From: Muribaculaceae bacterium
GTDB lineage: Bacteria > Bacteroidota > Bacteroidia > Bacteroidales > Muribaculaceae
NCBI GenBank assembly: GCA_016290325.1
Contig: JAEETL010000014.1
Location: 1-61,055, forward strand
Reading direction: 5' to 3'
Length of the DNA: 61,055 nt
Part shown: positions 1 through 7,781 of the stretch, in pieces
How the letters are laid out: every line of letters starts with the position of its first letter
How positions within the stretch are numbered: position 1 is the first letter of the stretch
Made by a program: the position numbers and the translations under genes
The notes under the pieces: generated by a model
Told to the model about the DNA's origin: nothing
Databases searched by the model: none
The model's input: only the letters and a program-made list of their open reading frames with translations

Positions 1-73
<73 letters not shown>

Positions 74-119
74 AGTCAATTCTGACCCCTTTGCAGGGGT
101 GCTTTCGAGAATTGCGGTG

Positions 120-150
120 CAAAGATATAGCGACTTTTTGAACTGGCAAA
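120..150 (-). promoter_or_regulatory. Bacteroidetes-type promoter for tRNA-Gly
   Basis: Read on the minus strand, TTTG (147-150) is followed after 19 nt by TATCTTTG (120-127). This matches the Bacteroidetes sigma-70 consensus TTTG-N19..21-TAnnTTTG. Transcription would begin near position 113, about 40 nt upstream of the tRNA. Confidence 0.75.
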
Positions 151-173
151 ATTTTTTGCCAAAAAAAATCGAA

Positions 174-758
174 TTATTTTTTCACACCGAGAAGGGTGAA
201 GAACTCGTTTTGACGGTGAATGTCCTCAAACTCACCACTATACTCAAAAGTGATGGTTGTGGAGTCTTGTTTCTCAACACCGCGCATTTTCATGCACATG
301 TGCTGTGCCTCGGCATAGACGATGACGCCGCGGTTGGGCAGGACACGTGTGAGAAGCTCGCAGATGTCGTGTGTCATGCGCTCCTGGACCTGCAGGCGGC
401 GTGAGAAGGTGTCGACGATGCGGGCGAGTTTGCTCAGGCCCACGATGCCGCCGGCGGGGATGTAACCGATGGATACTTTGCCGAAGAATGGCAGGATGTG
501 GTGCTCGCACAGGGAATAGAACTCGATGTCCTTAACGATGACGATCTCACTGCCCTCGTGCTCAAAGATGGCACTGTGGACGATGGCATCGGCGTCCTCG
601 TTGTAGCCACGGGTGTTCTCGATGAGTGCCTTAGCGGCACGCATGGGGGTTTTGGCGAGCCCTTCGCGGTCGGGGTCTTCACCGATGAGTTCGATGATGG
701 CGCGGTAGTGGCTTGCTATCTTTTCGGCGAGTTTCAGATCCTCGTCGCTGAATACCAT
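174..758 (-). CDS. folE: GTP cyclohydrolase I FolE
   Basis: Cytosolic enzyme converting GTP to 7,8-dihydroneopterin triphosphate, the first step of tetrahydrofolate biosynthesis. The 194-aa protein carries the family signatures: SLCEHHILPFFGKVSIGY with the zinc Cys and catalytic His residues, GLSKLARIVDTFSRRLQVQE, and a C-terminal QHMCMKMRGV with the second zinc Cys. The longer open frame to 884 would overlap the SPOR gene, and its extra residues look like out-of-frame translation. I therefore start at ATG 758, just after the SPOR stop; ATG 767 overlapping that stop is an alternative. The two genes are translationally close and probably one operon. Length and motifs are normal for the family. 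Confidence 0.95.
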   Translation of the reverse strand: MVFSDEDLKLAEKIASHYRAIIELIGEDPDREGLAKTPMRAAKALIENTRGYNEDADAIVHSAIFEHEGSEIVIVKDIEFYSLCEHHILPFFGKVSIGYIPAGGIVGLSKLARIVDTFSRRLQVQERMTHDICELLTRVLPNRGVIVYAEAQHMCMKMRGVEKQDSTTITFEYSGEFEDIHRQNEFFTLLGVKK

Positions 759-759
759 T

Positions 760-1419
760 TTAATCATTGCTCCAGATGTTAATGTGGTCCTTGACGATGA
801 CCATTTCACGGGCGAACTTGGGATAGACGCTCTTGATGCGCTGCAAGGCGGCCTGGGCTTCGCGTTGGGTCTTGAAGTCACCAATGCGCAGTCGCCACGA
901 GGGGGCCTTGTAGGAGATGTAAGAGCGGTACTGGGGGAACTTCATCGCGATGTCGCGGGCGCGCTTCTGGGCTGCGGCCTTGGCGGTGGCGTGGTTATTG
1001 TCGCTGTAGGCTTGGATGCGGTATCCCACTCCCCTTGACTCGATGGTCTGCTGGGAGGTGTGGGTGCGCTTGGGCTTCTTGGGCGTCAGTTCCTCTTTCT
1101 TCTTCTCGTCCTCTTTCTTTTTATCTTCGTCTTTCTTGGCGGTGTCCTTATCGTCGTCAAGCTCGTTCAGGCGCTCCTCTTCGCTTGAGGGGTCGGCCTT
1201 CTTTTTATCTTTTTCCTTGACCTTCTTGTCCTTGTTGTTGGTCTGCTTATTGTTCAGGTCGGCGTTGTTGCGTTTCACCAGTTCCTTGGGTGCATCAACT
1301 GTCACCTGACCGTTATTGTTCAACCGATCGGTGATTTGGGGACGCTGTGCGCTGACTGTCAGCGCAATAAGCAACATCAGACACAGGGACAAGCTGCGTA
1401 TGTGTAATTGTTTCAACAT
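760..1419 (-). CDS. SPOR domain-containing exported protein
   Basis: A 219-aa exported protein. Residues 1-25 form a signal peptide ending near TVSAQ. Residues about 50-125 are a highly charged Lys/Glu/Asp-rich linker. The C-terminal 80 residues (from GVGYRIQAYSDNN) are a SPOR domain, a fold that binds denuded septal peptidoglycan in other bacteria. In Bacteroidales such a gene is commonly found beside tpiA and folE, as here. A TATCTTTG -7 box lies on the minus strand at 1452-1459. The role is probably periplasmic and cell-wall associated; no catalytic domain is visible. Confidence 0.85.
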   Translation of the reverse strand: MLKQLHIRSLSLCLMLLIALTVSAQRPQITDRLNNNGQVTVDAPKELVKRNNADLNNKQTNNKDKKVKEKDKKKADPSSEEERLNELDDDKDTAKKDEDKKKEDEKKKEELTPKKPKRTHTSQQTIESRGVGYRIQAYSDNNHATAKAAAQKRARDIAMKFPQYRSYISYKAPSWRLRIGDFKTQREAQAALQRIKSVYPKFAREMVIVKDHINIWSND

Positions 1420-1540
1420 TGATAGATATCTATTGGTCTCGAATTTTGCCGCAAAGATAGTGCAAATTTCCGTAACGGATATAGTTTTTAATAGAATTTA
1501 ATGACGAACGTGGTGTCAGTTAGACCATACGAATAATAAC

Positions 1541-1610
1541 TCACGCTAAGCCGCCAAGTCGCTAAGTCTTATAATTATTTAAATCTTAGCGGCTTAGCGC
1601 CTTAGCGTGA
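1541..1610. repeat. Octameric CGCTAAGN inverted repeat downstream of tpiA
   Basis: Two 26-nt arms (1541-1566 and 1585-1610) are inverted copies matching at 23 of 26 positions, separated by an AT-rich 18-nt spacer. Each arm is built from about three degenerate octamers of the type CGCTAAGN. The element lies between the tpiA stop and the SPOR promoter, so it could form a large hairpin at the tpiA 3' end. A degenerate relative lies at 22019-22078, and a half-like copy near 43368-43380. Confidence 0.8.
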
Positions 1611-1631
1611 AGCCATTTGCGTTTCAATCGT

Positions 1632-2390
1632 TTAGAAGGCGGTGACGATGCCCATGAAGTCGCCTGCCTTGAGCGAGGCGCCGCCGATGAGGCCGCCGTC
1701 GATGTCGGGCTTAGCGAACAGCTCGGGGGCATTGCTGGGCTTGCAGCTGCCGCCGTACAGGATGGTCATGTCGTCGGCCACCTGTGCGCCGTACTGGTCG
1801 GCCAGCAGGCCGCGGATGAAGGCGTGGATTTCCTGTGCCTGGTCGCTCGTGGCGGTCTTGCCGGTACCGATGGCCCAGATGGGCTCATAGGCGATGACGA
1901 TGTTTGCCATCTGCTCGGCGGTCAGGTGGAACAGGGAATCGCGGATCTCGGCGCCGATGACGTCCTTGAACGAGCCATTCTCGCGCTCCTCGAGGCTCTC
2001 GCCACAGCAGAAGATCACCTTCAAGCCATTCTCCAGGGCCAGGTCAACCTTGGTCTTGAGCATCTCATAGGTCTCGTGGTAGTAGCCACGGCGCTCGCTG
2101 TGACCCAGGATCACGTAGTTGGCGCCCGTCGATGCTACCATAGGAGCAGAAACCTCGCCAGTGTAGGCACCGCTGGTGTGGTCGGCGCAGTTTTGTGCGG
2201 CCAGGCCCACGTTGGCGTCGCTGATGACTTCCTTGACGGCCATCAGATGGGTAAAGGGAACGCCCATGATGACGTCACACTTCAGGTTAGCCTCTGCAGC
2301 AACAGCGGCACACACATCCTTGGCGAGCTGTACGCCCTCGGGCACGGTGGTATTCATTTTCCAGTTGCCCGCAACAATGTTCTTTCTCAT
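1632..2390 (-). CDS. tpiA: Triosephosphate isomerase
   Basis: Cytosolic glycolytic/gluconeogenic enzyme interconverting dihydroxyacetone phosphate and glyceraldehyde 3-phosphate. The 252-aa protein shows the full family pattern: N-terminal AGNWKMN with the catalytic Lys, ILGHSERR with the catalytic His, [16 protein letters not shown] with the catalytic Glu followed by the flexible loop, and a C-terminal [11 protein letters not shown] phosphate-binding region. The length is typical. A strong promoter lies just upstream at 2441-2472. The octameric inverted repeat at 1541-1610 follows its stop. Confidence 0.97.
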   Translation of the reverse strand: MRKNIVAGNWKMNTTVPEGVQLAKDVCAAVAAEANLKCDVIMGVPFTHLMAVKEVISDANVGLAAQNCADHTSGAYTGEVSAPMVASTGANYVILGHSERRGYYHETYEMLKTKVDLALENGLKVIFCCGESLEERENGSFKDVIGAEIRDSLFHLTAEQMANIVIAYEPIWAIGTGKTATSDQAQEIHAFIRGLLADQYGAQVADDMTILYGGSCKPSNAPELFAKPDIDGGLIGGASLKAGDFMGIVTAF

Positions 2391-2440
2391 GTTTCTCTTT
2401 CTTGATTAAACAATAAAAAATGTGATTTGATTCAATGCCA

Positions 2441-2472
2441 CAAAGGTACAACCTTTTGTTGAAATCATCAAA
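2441..2472 (-). promoter_or_regulatory. Promoter for tpiA
   Basis: On the minus strand, TTTG (2469-2472) is followed after 20 nt by TACCTTTG (2441-2448), a full match to the Bacteroidetes consensus. The start codon at 2390 is about 50 nt downstream. Confidence 0.75.
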
Positions 2473-2538
2473 CAACCACCTTGGAATTATAAAACAACAG
2501 GAACAACAATAAACAACCTCAAAAACTTTTTCTAATGA

Positions 2539-3252
2539 TTATTGGGGATGGGATAGGAACTCGATGATGGCGCTGGGTTGGCCGTCAATGTCGAGGGCGA
2601 TGATGTAGCCGCCGTCGATGGGGTAGAGGTTGGGGGTGAGCATGTCGCCCAGCTTGGCGGCGATGCGGTACTCGACGCGCATGTCGCGCACCTCAAATCC
2701 CTCGGGGAGCAGTTCCATAGCGATGCGGACGTAGTTGGCGTTATTCATGTGGCGGTTATAGTCGATGTCGGCACGCATGACCATGACGGACTCCATCAAG
2801 TTACCCTCCTGCTTGGGCAGGATGATGCGGCGGCCGCGGTAGTTCATCTCCTGCTTGGGATCCAGCGTGAGCGAGGCGATGGCGTCATCGGCAATACGGG
2901 CGAGCTTGCCCGTGCCCAGGTCAACAAAGGCACCCATGCTCCACGTGCGGTAACATGGCTGTCCCTGGGCGTCGCGGATGAAGGTGTTGCGGAAGCCATA
3001 CATCGGCATTACCTCATAGATGGAAGTTGTCACCGTCAAGTCCTCTTTGTAGCGAGGCACACGCAGTACTTCGACCTGGCGCGTGGCCAGTAGCTGGGTC
3101 ATGTTGTTGTCGGTGAAGAACTTGCGGGCCGTAGGCTCGCTGTCAATCCACATCTCGGAACAGTCCTGCATCATCTGCAAGGCTGAATAGAGTTTCAATT
3201 TTCCCTCGCTGTCACAGCAACTGGTGGTGACTTTATAATTGAGTGTGTACAT
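2539..3252 (-). CDS. Acyl-ACP thioesterase
   Basis: Probable cytosolic enzyme releasing fatty acids from acyl carrier protein (PF01643-like, double hotdog fold). Starting at ATG 3252 it is 237 aa, with the first hotdog from MYTLNYKVTTSCCDSEGKL and the second around MRADIDYNRHMNNANYVR. That second motif holds the Asn/His pair expected at the active site. A longer frame to 3312 adds 20 residues that run into a TAACTTTG -7 box (minus strand, 3279-3286), which favours the shorter start. The candidate -33 TTTG at 3310-3313 is spaced 23 nt away, slightly long. The gene is divergent from etfB. Confidence 0.85.
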   Translation of the reverse strand: MYTLNYKVTTSCCDSEGKLKLYSALQMMQDCSEMWIDSEPTARKFFTDNNMTQLLATRQVEVLRVPRYKEDLTVTTSIYEVMPMYGFRNTFIRDAQGQPCYRTWSMGAFVDLGTGKLARIADDAIASLTLDPKQEMNYRGRRIILPKQEGNLMESVMVMRADIDYNRHMNNANYVRIAMELLPEGFEVRDMRVEYRIAAKLGDMLTPNLYPIDGGYIIALDIDGQPSAIIEFLSHPQ

Positions 3253-3463
3253 GAAAACGATAGTAGTTAAATGGAGTGCAAAGTTAGCCATATTACCGGG
3301 AATATGGGGCAAAGCTCACATTGTTAATATACTTTAAGGGGTTGGCAAGGGTAAGTTTGCCTGTTTTTTTGTAACTTTGCGGTCGATTTTGTGCAAAATA
3401 TGCACAAGTCACTGTAAATAAATAGAATATCAACGTAACAACCATATAATCGAAAAAGAAACT

Positions 3464-4336
3464 ATGGGTTTAAGAATCATTGTTCTGGCCAAACAGGTGC
3501 CAGATACCCGCAATGTGGGCAAAGACGCTATGAAAGCCGACGGTACCATCAATCGTGCCGCGTTGCCCGCTATTTTCAATCCTGAGGATTTGAACGCTCT
3601 GGAGCAGGCGTTGCAGCTCAAGGAGGCTCATCCCGGCTCGACCATCACACTGCTGACGATGGGTCTGCCCCGCAGTGCCGAGATGGTGCGTGAGAGCCTG
3701 TATCGCGGTGGCGATGATGGCGTGGTGCTGACCGACCGCCCCCTGGGTGGTGCCGACACACTGGCCACTAGCTATTCGCTGGCTCAGGCCATCAGGCACA
3801 TGGGCGAGTTTGACATCATCGTTGGTGGCCGTCAGGCTATTGACGGCGATACGGCCCAGGTGGGTCCGCAGATTGCTGAGAAGTTGGGTCTGCCTCAGGT
3901 GACCTATGCCGAGAGTATCCAGGTTGCCGATGGCAAGGCTACCATCAAGCGCCGCATTGAGCGCGGTTTTGAGACCGTGGAGTGCCCGCTGCCCCTGGTG
4001 GTGACCGTTAACGGTAGTGCTGACGCTTGCCGTCCCCGCAACGCCCGCCTGATCCAGAAGTTCAAATATGCCGTGACGCCCAGCGAGAAGGCCGCATTGC
4101 CCGCCGACCGCCAGGCGCTGGTGGATGCCCGTCCCTACCTGAACATCAAGGAGTGGGGCGTGAAAGAGATTGAGGCCGATCCCGAGCAAATCGGTATGGC
4201 AGGCTCACCCACCAAGGTAAAGACCATCGTAAACGTGGCATTCCAAGCCAAGGAGGCTCGCCGCATCGACGCTGCTGCCGATGCCGAGCTTGAGGGTCTC
4301 GTTAAGGAGTTAATAGCCGACCACATTATCGGTTAA
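3464..4336 (+). CDS. etfB: Electron transfer flavoprotein subunit beta
   Basis: The 290-aa beta subunit of the soluble heterodimeric electron transfer flavoprotein, which takes electrons from acyl-CoA dehydrogenases. Visible are the N-terminal IIVLAKQVPDT, NPEDLNALEQALQL, and the signature VGGRQAIDGDTAQVGPQIAE followed by LGLPQVTY. It is the first gene of an etfB-etfA-acyl-CoA dehydrogenase operon. A TAACTTTG -7 box lies at 3372-3379, about 85 nt upstream; its best -33 is not well spaced. A 9-bp GC hairpin and a short heptamer array follow the stop. Confidence 0.95.
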   Translation: MGLRIIVLAKQVPDTRNVGKDAMKADGTINRAALPAIFNPEDLNALEQALQLKEAHPGSTITLLTMGLPRSAEMVRESLYRGGDDGVVLTDRPLGGADTLATSYSLAQAIRHMGEFDIIVGGRQAIDGDTAQVGPQIAEKLGLPQVTYAESIQVADGKATIKRRIERGFETVECPLPLVVTVNGSADACRPRNARLIQKFKYAVTPSEKAALPADRQALVDARPYLNIKEWGVKEIEADPEQIGMAGSPTKVKTIVNVAFQAKEARRIDAAADAELEGLVKELIADHIIG

Positions 4337-4338
4337 AA

Positions 4339-4396
4339 CAACTTGCCGCTCGGCAAGTTGTGATTAGTGATTAGAGAATAGTGATTAGAGAATAAA
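4339..4396. repeat. Hairpin plus GATTAG array between etfB and etfA
   Basis: A perfect 9-bp hairpin (CAACTTGCC, loop GCTC, GGCAAGTTG; 4339-4360) is followed directly by three units of the type GTGATTAGAGAATA. There is no U tract, so a plain terminator is unlikely inside this operon. It belongs to the heptamer/hairpin family found in several other gaps of this window. Confidence 0.6.
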
Positions 4397-4405
4397 CTGA
4401 CAATA

Positions 4406-5434
4406 ATGGAAGACAAGAATAATCTGATAGTCTATTGCGAGTATGACGAGGGCCGTATTGCCGACGTCAGCCTCGAATTGTTGACTAAGGGCCGTACGCT
4501 GGCCACCCGCTTGGGCTGCCGTCTCGAGGCGCTGGTGCTGGGCGATAAGCTTGACGGCATCGAGCAGGAGTTGTTCCCCTATGGCGTTGACGTGGTCTAC
4601 AAGGCGCAGGACGAGCGCCTGTTCCCCTACACATCGCTGCCCCACAGCAGCGTGGTGACCACCTTGTTCAAGGAGATTGAGCCGCAGGTGTGCCTCATGG
4701 GCGCCACCACCATCGGCCGTGACCTGGGACCTCGCGTGTCCTCGTGCCTGCACAGCGGCTTGACCGCCGACTGCACATCGCTTGAGATTGGTGATCACAC
4801 CGATGCTGCTCAGGGCAAGGAATACAAGGACCTGTTGTACCAGATCCGTCCCGCATTTGGCGGCAACATCGTCGCCACCATCGTCAACCCCGAGTGCCGT
4901 CCTCAGATGGCGACCGTGCGCGAGGGTGTGATGAAGAAGGAGATTTTTGATCCCGCTTACAAGGGTGAGGTCATCAACCTCGATCCCGACAAATATATCG
5001 ACCCTGCCAGCCTCGTGGTGAAGATTATCGACCGCGAGATCGAGCAGAGCAAGGTGAACATCAAGGGTGCCCACATCATCGTGGCTGGTGGCTACGGTAT
5101 GGGCAGCAAGGAGAATTTTGACATGCTGTTTGAACTGGCCGACGTGCTTGGCGGCGAGGTAGGTGCATCGCGCGCTGCTGTCGATGCAGGATTCACTGAC
5201 CATGAGCGTCAGATTGGCCAGACGGGTGTCACCGTGCGTCCTAAGCTGTATGTAGCATGCGGTATTTCGGGCCAAATCCAGCACATTGCCGGCATGAACG
5301 AGAGCAGTATCATCATCAGCATCAACACTGACCCCGATGCGCCCATCAACGCGATTGCCGACTATGTGATCACGGGTAGCGTCGAGGACGTGATTCCCAG
5401 GCTTATCAAGCACTACAAAAAGAACTCAAAATAA
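4406..5434 (+). CDS. etfA: Electron transfer flavoprotein subunit alpha
   Basis: The 342-aa alpha subunit, the FAD-carrying partner of EtfB. The C-terminal FAD-binding region is clear: GASRAAVDAGF, RQIGQTGVTVRPKLYVACG, SGQIQHIAGMNES and INTDPDAPI. The N-terminal half shows the Rossmann-like alpha I domain (VCLMGATTIGRDLGPRVSS). It lies 69 nt downstream of etfB and 95 nt upstream of the acyl-CoA dehydrogenase gene, its likely electron donor. The dimer may pass electrons to a quinone or respiratory acceptor; no acceptor gene is present here. Confidence 0.95.
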   Translation: MEDKNNLIVYCEYDEGRIADVSLELLTKGRTLATRLGCRLEALVLGDKLDGIEQELFPYGVDVVYKAQDERLFPYTSLPHSSVVTTLFKEIEPQVCLMGATTIGRDLGPRVSSCLHSGLTADCTSLEIGDHTDAAQGKEYKDLLYQIRPAFGGNIVATIVNPECRPQMATVREGVMKKEIFDPAYKGEVINLDPDKYIDPASLVVKIIDREIEQSKVNIKGAHIIVAGGYGMGSKENFDMLFELADVLGGEVGASRAAVDAGFTDHERQIGQTGVTVRPKLYVACGISGQIQHIAGMNESSIIISINTDPDAPINAIADYVITGSVEDVIPRLIKHYKKNSK

Positions 5435-5439
5435 TCAGC

Positions 5440-5522
5440 TATAAGGCATTAGGTTTTAGGTATTAGGCTTTAGTTTTCGCAAGCAAATCCTAACACCTAA
5501 CACCTAAAGCCTAAAACCTAAA
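5440..5522. repeat. Convergent TTAGG / CCTAA heptamer array
   Basis: A rightward run of units of the type TTAGGYT (5446-5473) and a leftward run of the CCTAA type (5487-5520) are inverted complements, separated by about 14 nt. Together they could form an imperfect hairpin of roughly 25 bp. It fills the gap between etfA and the acyl-CoA dehydrogenase gene. Confidence 0.75.
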
Positions 5523-5529
5523 AAAAGAT

Positions 5530-7236
5530 ATGGCTAACTTTTTTACCGACAATAAAGCGCTCCAGTATCACCTGCGTCATCCGCTGATGAAGGAGATCGT
5601 CGCCCTGCGCGAGCGCGATTATACCGAGAGCGAGAAATTTGACTACGCGCCCCTCGACTTCGAGGACGCGATGGATTCCTACGAACGCGTGCTGGAAGTC
5701 ATAGGCGAGATTTGCGGTGACATCATCGCTCCTAACGCCAAGGATGTTGACCTGGAAGGTCCTCACCACGAGAACGGTCGCGTGCGCTATGCCAGCGGCA
5801 CCGAGGTGAACCTCAAGGCGCTCAACCAGGCTGGATTGATGGGCATTACCTTGCCCCGCCAGTATGGTGGCCTGAACATGTCTTCCATCCCTTATATCAT
5901 GGCAGCTGACATGGTGAGCCGTGCCGATGCGGGCTTTGTGAACGTGTGGGGTCTGCAGGACTGTGCCGAGACCATCAACGAGTTTGCCAACGAGGACCAG
6001 AAGGAGCGTTTCCTGCCCCGCACGTGCAAGGGTGAGACGCTGGCAATGGACCTTACCGAGCCCGATGCCGGCAGTGACCTGCAGTCGGTGATGCTCAAGG
6101 CTACCCAGGACGAGGACGGCACTTGGCGCCTGAATGGCGTGAAGCGCTTCATCACCAATGGTGACGGTGACATTTCGCTCGTGCTGGCACGTAGCGAGGA
6201 GGGCACCAGCGACGGCCGCGGCCTGTCGATGTTCATCTATAACAAGCGTGACGGTGGCATGACCGTGCGCCGCATCGAGGACAAGATGGGTATCCATGGC
6301 AGTCCCACGTGCGAGCTCGTGTTTAAGAACGCCAAGGCTGAGTTGTGCGGTGAACGCCGCTTGGGCTTGATCAAGTATGTGATGTCGCTGATGAACGGCG
6401 CCCGCTTGGGTATCGCCGCCCAGAGCGTTGGTGTGAGCGAGAGCGCCTATCAGGAGGCCATCGCCTATGCCCGCAGCCGCGAGCAGTTTGGCAAGCCCAT
6501 CATCAATTTCCCCGCCGTGAGCGAGATGATAGCTAACATCAAGGCTAAATTGGACGCTTCGCGCACGTTATTGTATGAGTGCACCCGCTTTGTGGACATG
6601 TACAAGTCGCTGGAGGCCATCAGCCGCGAACGTACCCTCACCCCCGAGGAGCGCAAGACAATGAAGGCCTACAACCGCCTGGCTGACGCGTTCACCCCGC
6701 TGGCTAAGGGTATGACGAGCGAGTTCTGCAACCAGAACGCCTATGACTGCGTGCAAATCCACGGTGGTAGCGGTTTCATGCGTGACTACGCTTGTGAGCG
6801 CATCTATCGCGACGCCCGCATCACCAGCATCTATGAGGGTACGACCCAGTTGCAGGTGGTAGCCGCCATCCGCCACGTCACCACGGGCACCTATTTGAAC
6901 CAGATCAAGGCCTATGCCGAGCGCGAGTACAGTGAGGCTGTCGCTCCCATGAAGGCTAAGTTGGAGGCCATGACCGCCACCTATGAGGAGACGATGGAGA
7001 AGGTGAAGGCTGTCGAGGATCCCGAGTACATCACCTTCCACGCACGTCGCTTGGTCGAGATGCTGGGTCATATCATCATGGGCTATCTGCTCATTGGTGA
7101 TGCTAGCCAGGAGCCCGACTTGTTCATGGACAGCGCTAAGGTTTATGTCAACATGGGTGAGGCCGAGGTGGCACGTCACGCGCGCTTCATCGGCGCCTTC
7201 AACCCCGCCGACCAGGCCGCTTATACCCGCCAGTAA
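5530..7236 (+). CDS. Acyl-CoA dehydrogenase
   Basis: FAD-dependent enzyme introducing an alpha,beta double bond into acyl-CoA and passing electrons to EtfAB encoded just upstream. The 568-aa protein has the alpha-helical N-domain, a middle beta domain with MDLTEPDAGSD and RFITNGDGD, and the C-domain with SREQFGKPI, QIHGGSGFMRDY and SIYEGTTQLQ. The Glu of YEGT is the usual catalytic base. About 130 extra C-terminal residues match the long acyl-CoA dehydrogenase form of Bacteroidetes. Substrate chain length cannot be read from sequence. A strong terminator follows. Confidence 0.93.
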   Translation: MANFFTDNKALQYHLRHPLMKEIVALRERDYTESEKFDYAPLDFEDAMDSYERVLEVIGEICGDIIAPNAKDVDLEGPHHENGRVRYASGTEVNLKALNQAGLMGITLPRQYGGLNMSSIPYIMAADMVSRADAGFVNVWGLQDCAETINEFANEDQKERFLPRTCKGETLAMDLTEPDAGSDLQSVMLKATQDEDGTWRLNGVKRFITNGDGDISLVLARSEEGTSDGRGLSMFIYNKRDGGMTVRRIEDKMGIHGSPTCELVFKNAKAELCGERRLGLIKYVMSLMNGARLGIAAQSVGVSESAYQEAIAYARSREQFGKPIINFPAVSEMIANIKAKLDASRTLLYECTRFVDMYKSLEAISRERTLTPEERKTMKAYNRLADAFTPLAKGMTSEFCNQNAYDCVQIHGGSGFMRDYACERIYRDARITSIYEGTTQLQVVAAIRHVTTGTYLNQIKAYAEREYSEAVAPMKAKLEAMTATYEETMEKVKAVEDPEYITFHARRLVEMLGHIIMGYLLIGDASQEPDLFMDSAKVYVNMGEAEVARHARFIGAFNPADQAAYTRQ

Positions 7237-7265
7237 TTACCCGCTTAGGGTAAATGTAAAATACT

Positions 7266-7306
7266 AGCGCTCCTGTCACCGTGTGGTGGCGGGAGCGCTG
7301 TTTTTA
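7266..7306 (+). terminator. Terminator of the etf-acyl-CoA dehydrogenase operon
   Basis: A 14-bp stem (7266-7279 with 7286-7299, beginning AGCGCTCC and ending GGAGCGCT) with a 6-nt loop is followed by GTTTTTA on the plus strand. It sits between convergent genes. Confidence 0.85.
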
Positions 7307-7330
7307 GTTTTTGGCGTTGCCTGATGGGCC

Positions 7331-7747
7331 TTAATGGTCGGCGATTTCCTCGAGTCTGCTGAGGAAGGCGATGCGCGCACCCAGCAGCAGGGCGATGGAG
7401 CGCGGCACGATGTCAGTGAGCTCGGGCGTGGTGTCGGCCAGGATCTCGAAGGCGGCCCACACGCTGGTATCTTTCTTGCCGTCCTCGTCCTCCAAATCCA
7501 TGGTGTAGAGCTTGACGACCTTGATACTGCTGTTCACGTCGTTCATTGCGCGCAGGATTGTCTCCTCGTTGTCCTCAGTGACCTCAAAGATGGCGGGCAT
7601 CATGAGCCTGAAGTACTGCTCGTCATCCTCATCCTTGAAGTAGAGGAAATTGAAACCCTCGTTCTTGAAAGCTATGCCGAAAGGAGTCTCGTGGGGACGA
7701 TAACCCTCCTCGGCCAGGTAATCCATCATCAGTTTTTTTAAGTCCAT
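7331..7747 (-). CDS. YbjN-like small protein, function unknown
   Basis: A 138-aa acidic soluble protein with no signal peptide. The alternating beta/alpha pattern (GIAFKNEGFNFLYFKDEDDEQ, then AMNDVNSSIKVVKLYTMD, then a C-terminal helix) resembles the YbjN / type III chaperone-like fold, but this is a pattern impression only. It is the last gene of the DUF1599-DoxX-kinase/AAA operon, 34 nt after the kinase-AAA gene. Proteins of this fold often bind other proteins, so it could be an accessory of the kinase-AAA protein; that is inference. Confidence 0.6.
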   Translation of the reverse strand: MDLKKLMMDYLAEEGYRPHETPFGIAFKNEGFNFLYFKDEDDEQYFRLMMPAIFEVTEDNEETILRAMNDVNSSIKVVKLYTMDLEDEDGKKDTSVWAAFEILADTTPELTDIVPRSIALLLGARIAFLSRLEEIADH

Positions 7748-7781
7748 AATATTTTAGTTTTTAGTTTCTAGTCCTTAGTTG

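Noticed and set aside
174-884. Longer FolE start at 884
   Set aside because: The 39 extra residues are an out-of-frame reading of the SPOR domain gene and unlike any FolE N-terminus.
1617-2405. 262-codon open frame antisense to tpiA
   Set aside because: Shadow of a strongly conserved tpiA on the other strand; no independent promoter or motif.
4385-5413. 342-codon open frame antisense to etfA
   Set aside because: It mirrors etfA codon for codon, has no family resemblance and is rich in His/Val/Asp, as expected of the complement of a GC-third-position gene. The sense frame is a clear EtfA.
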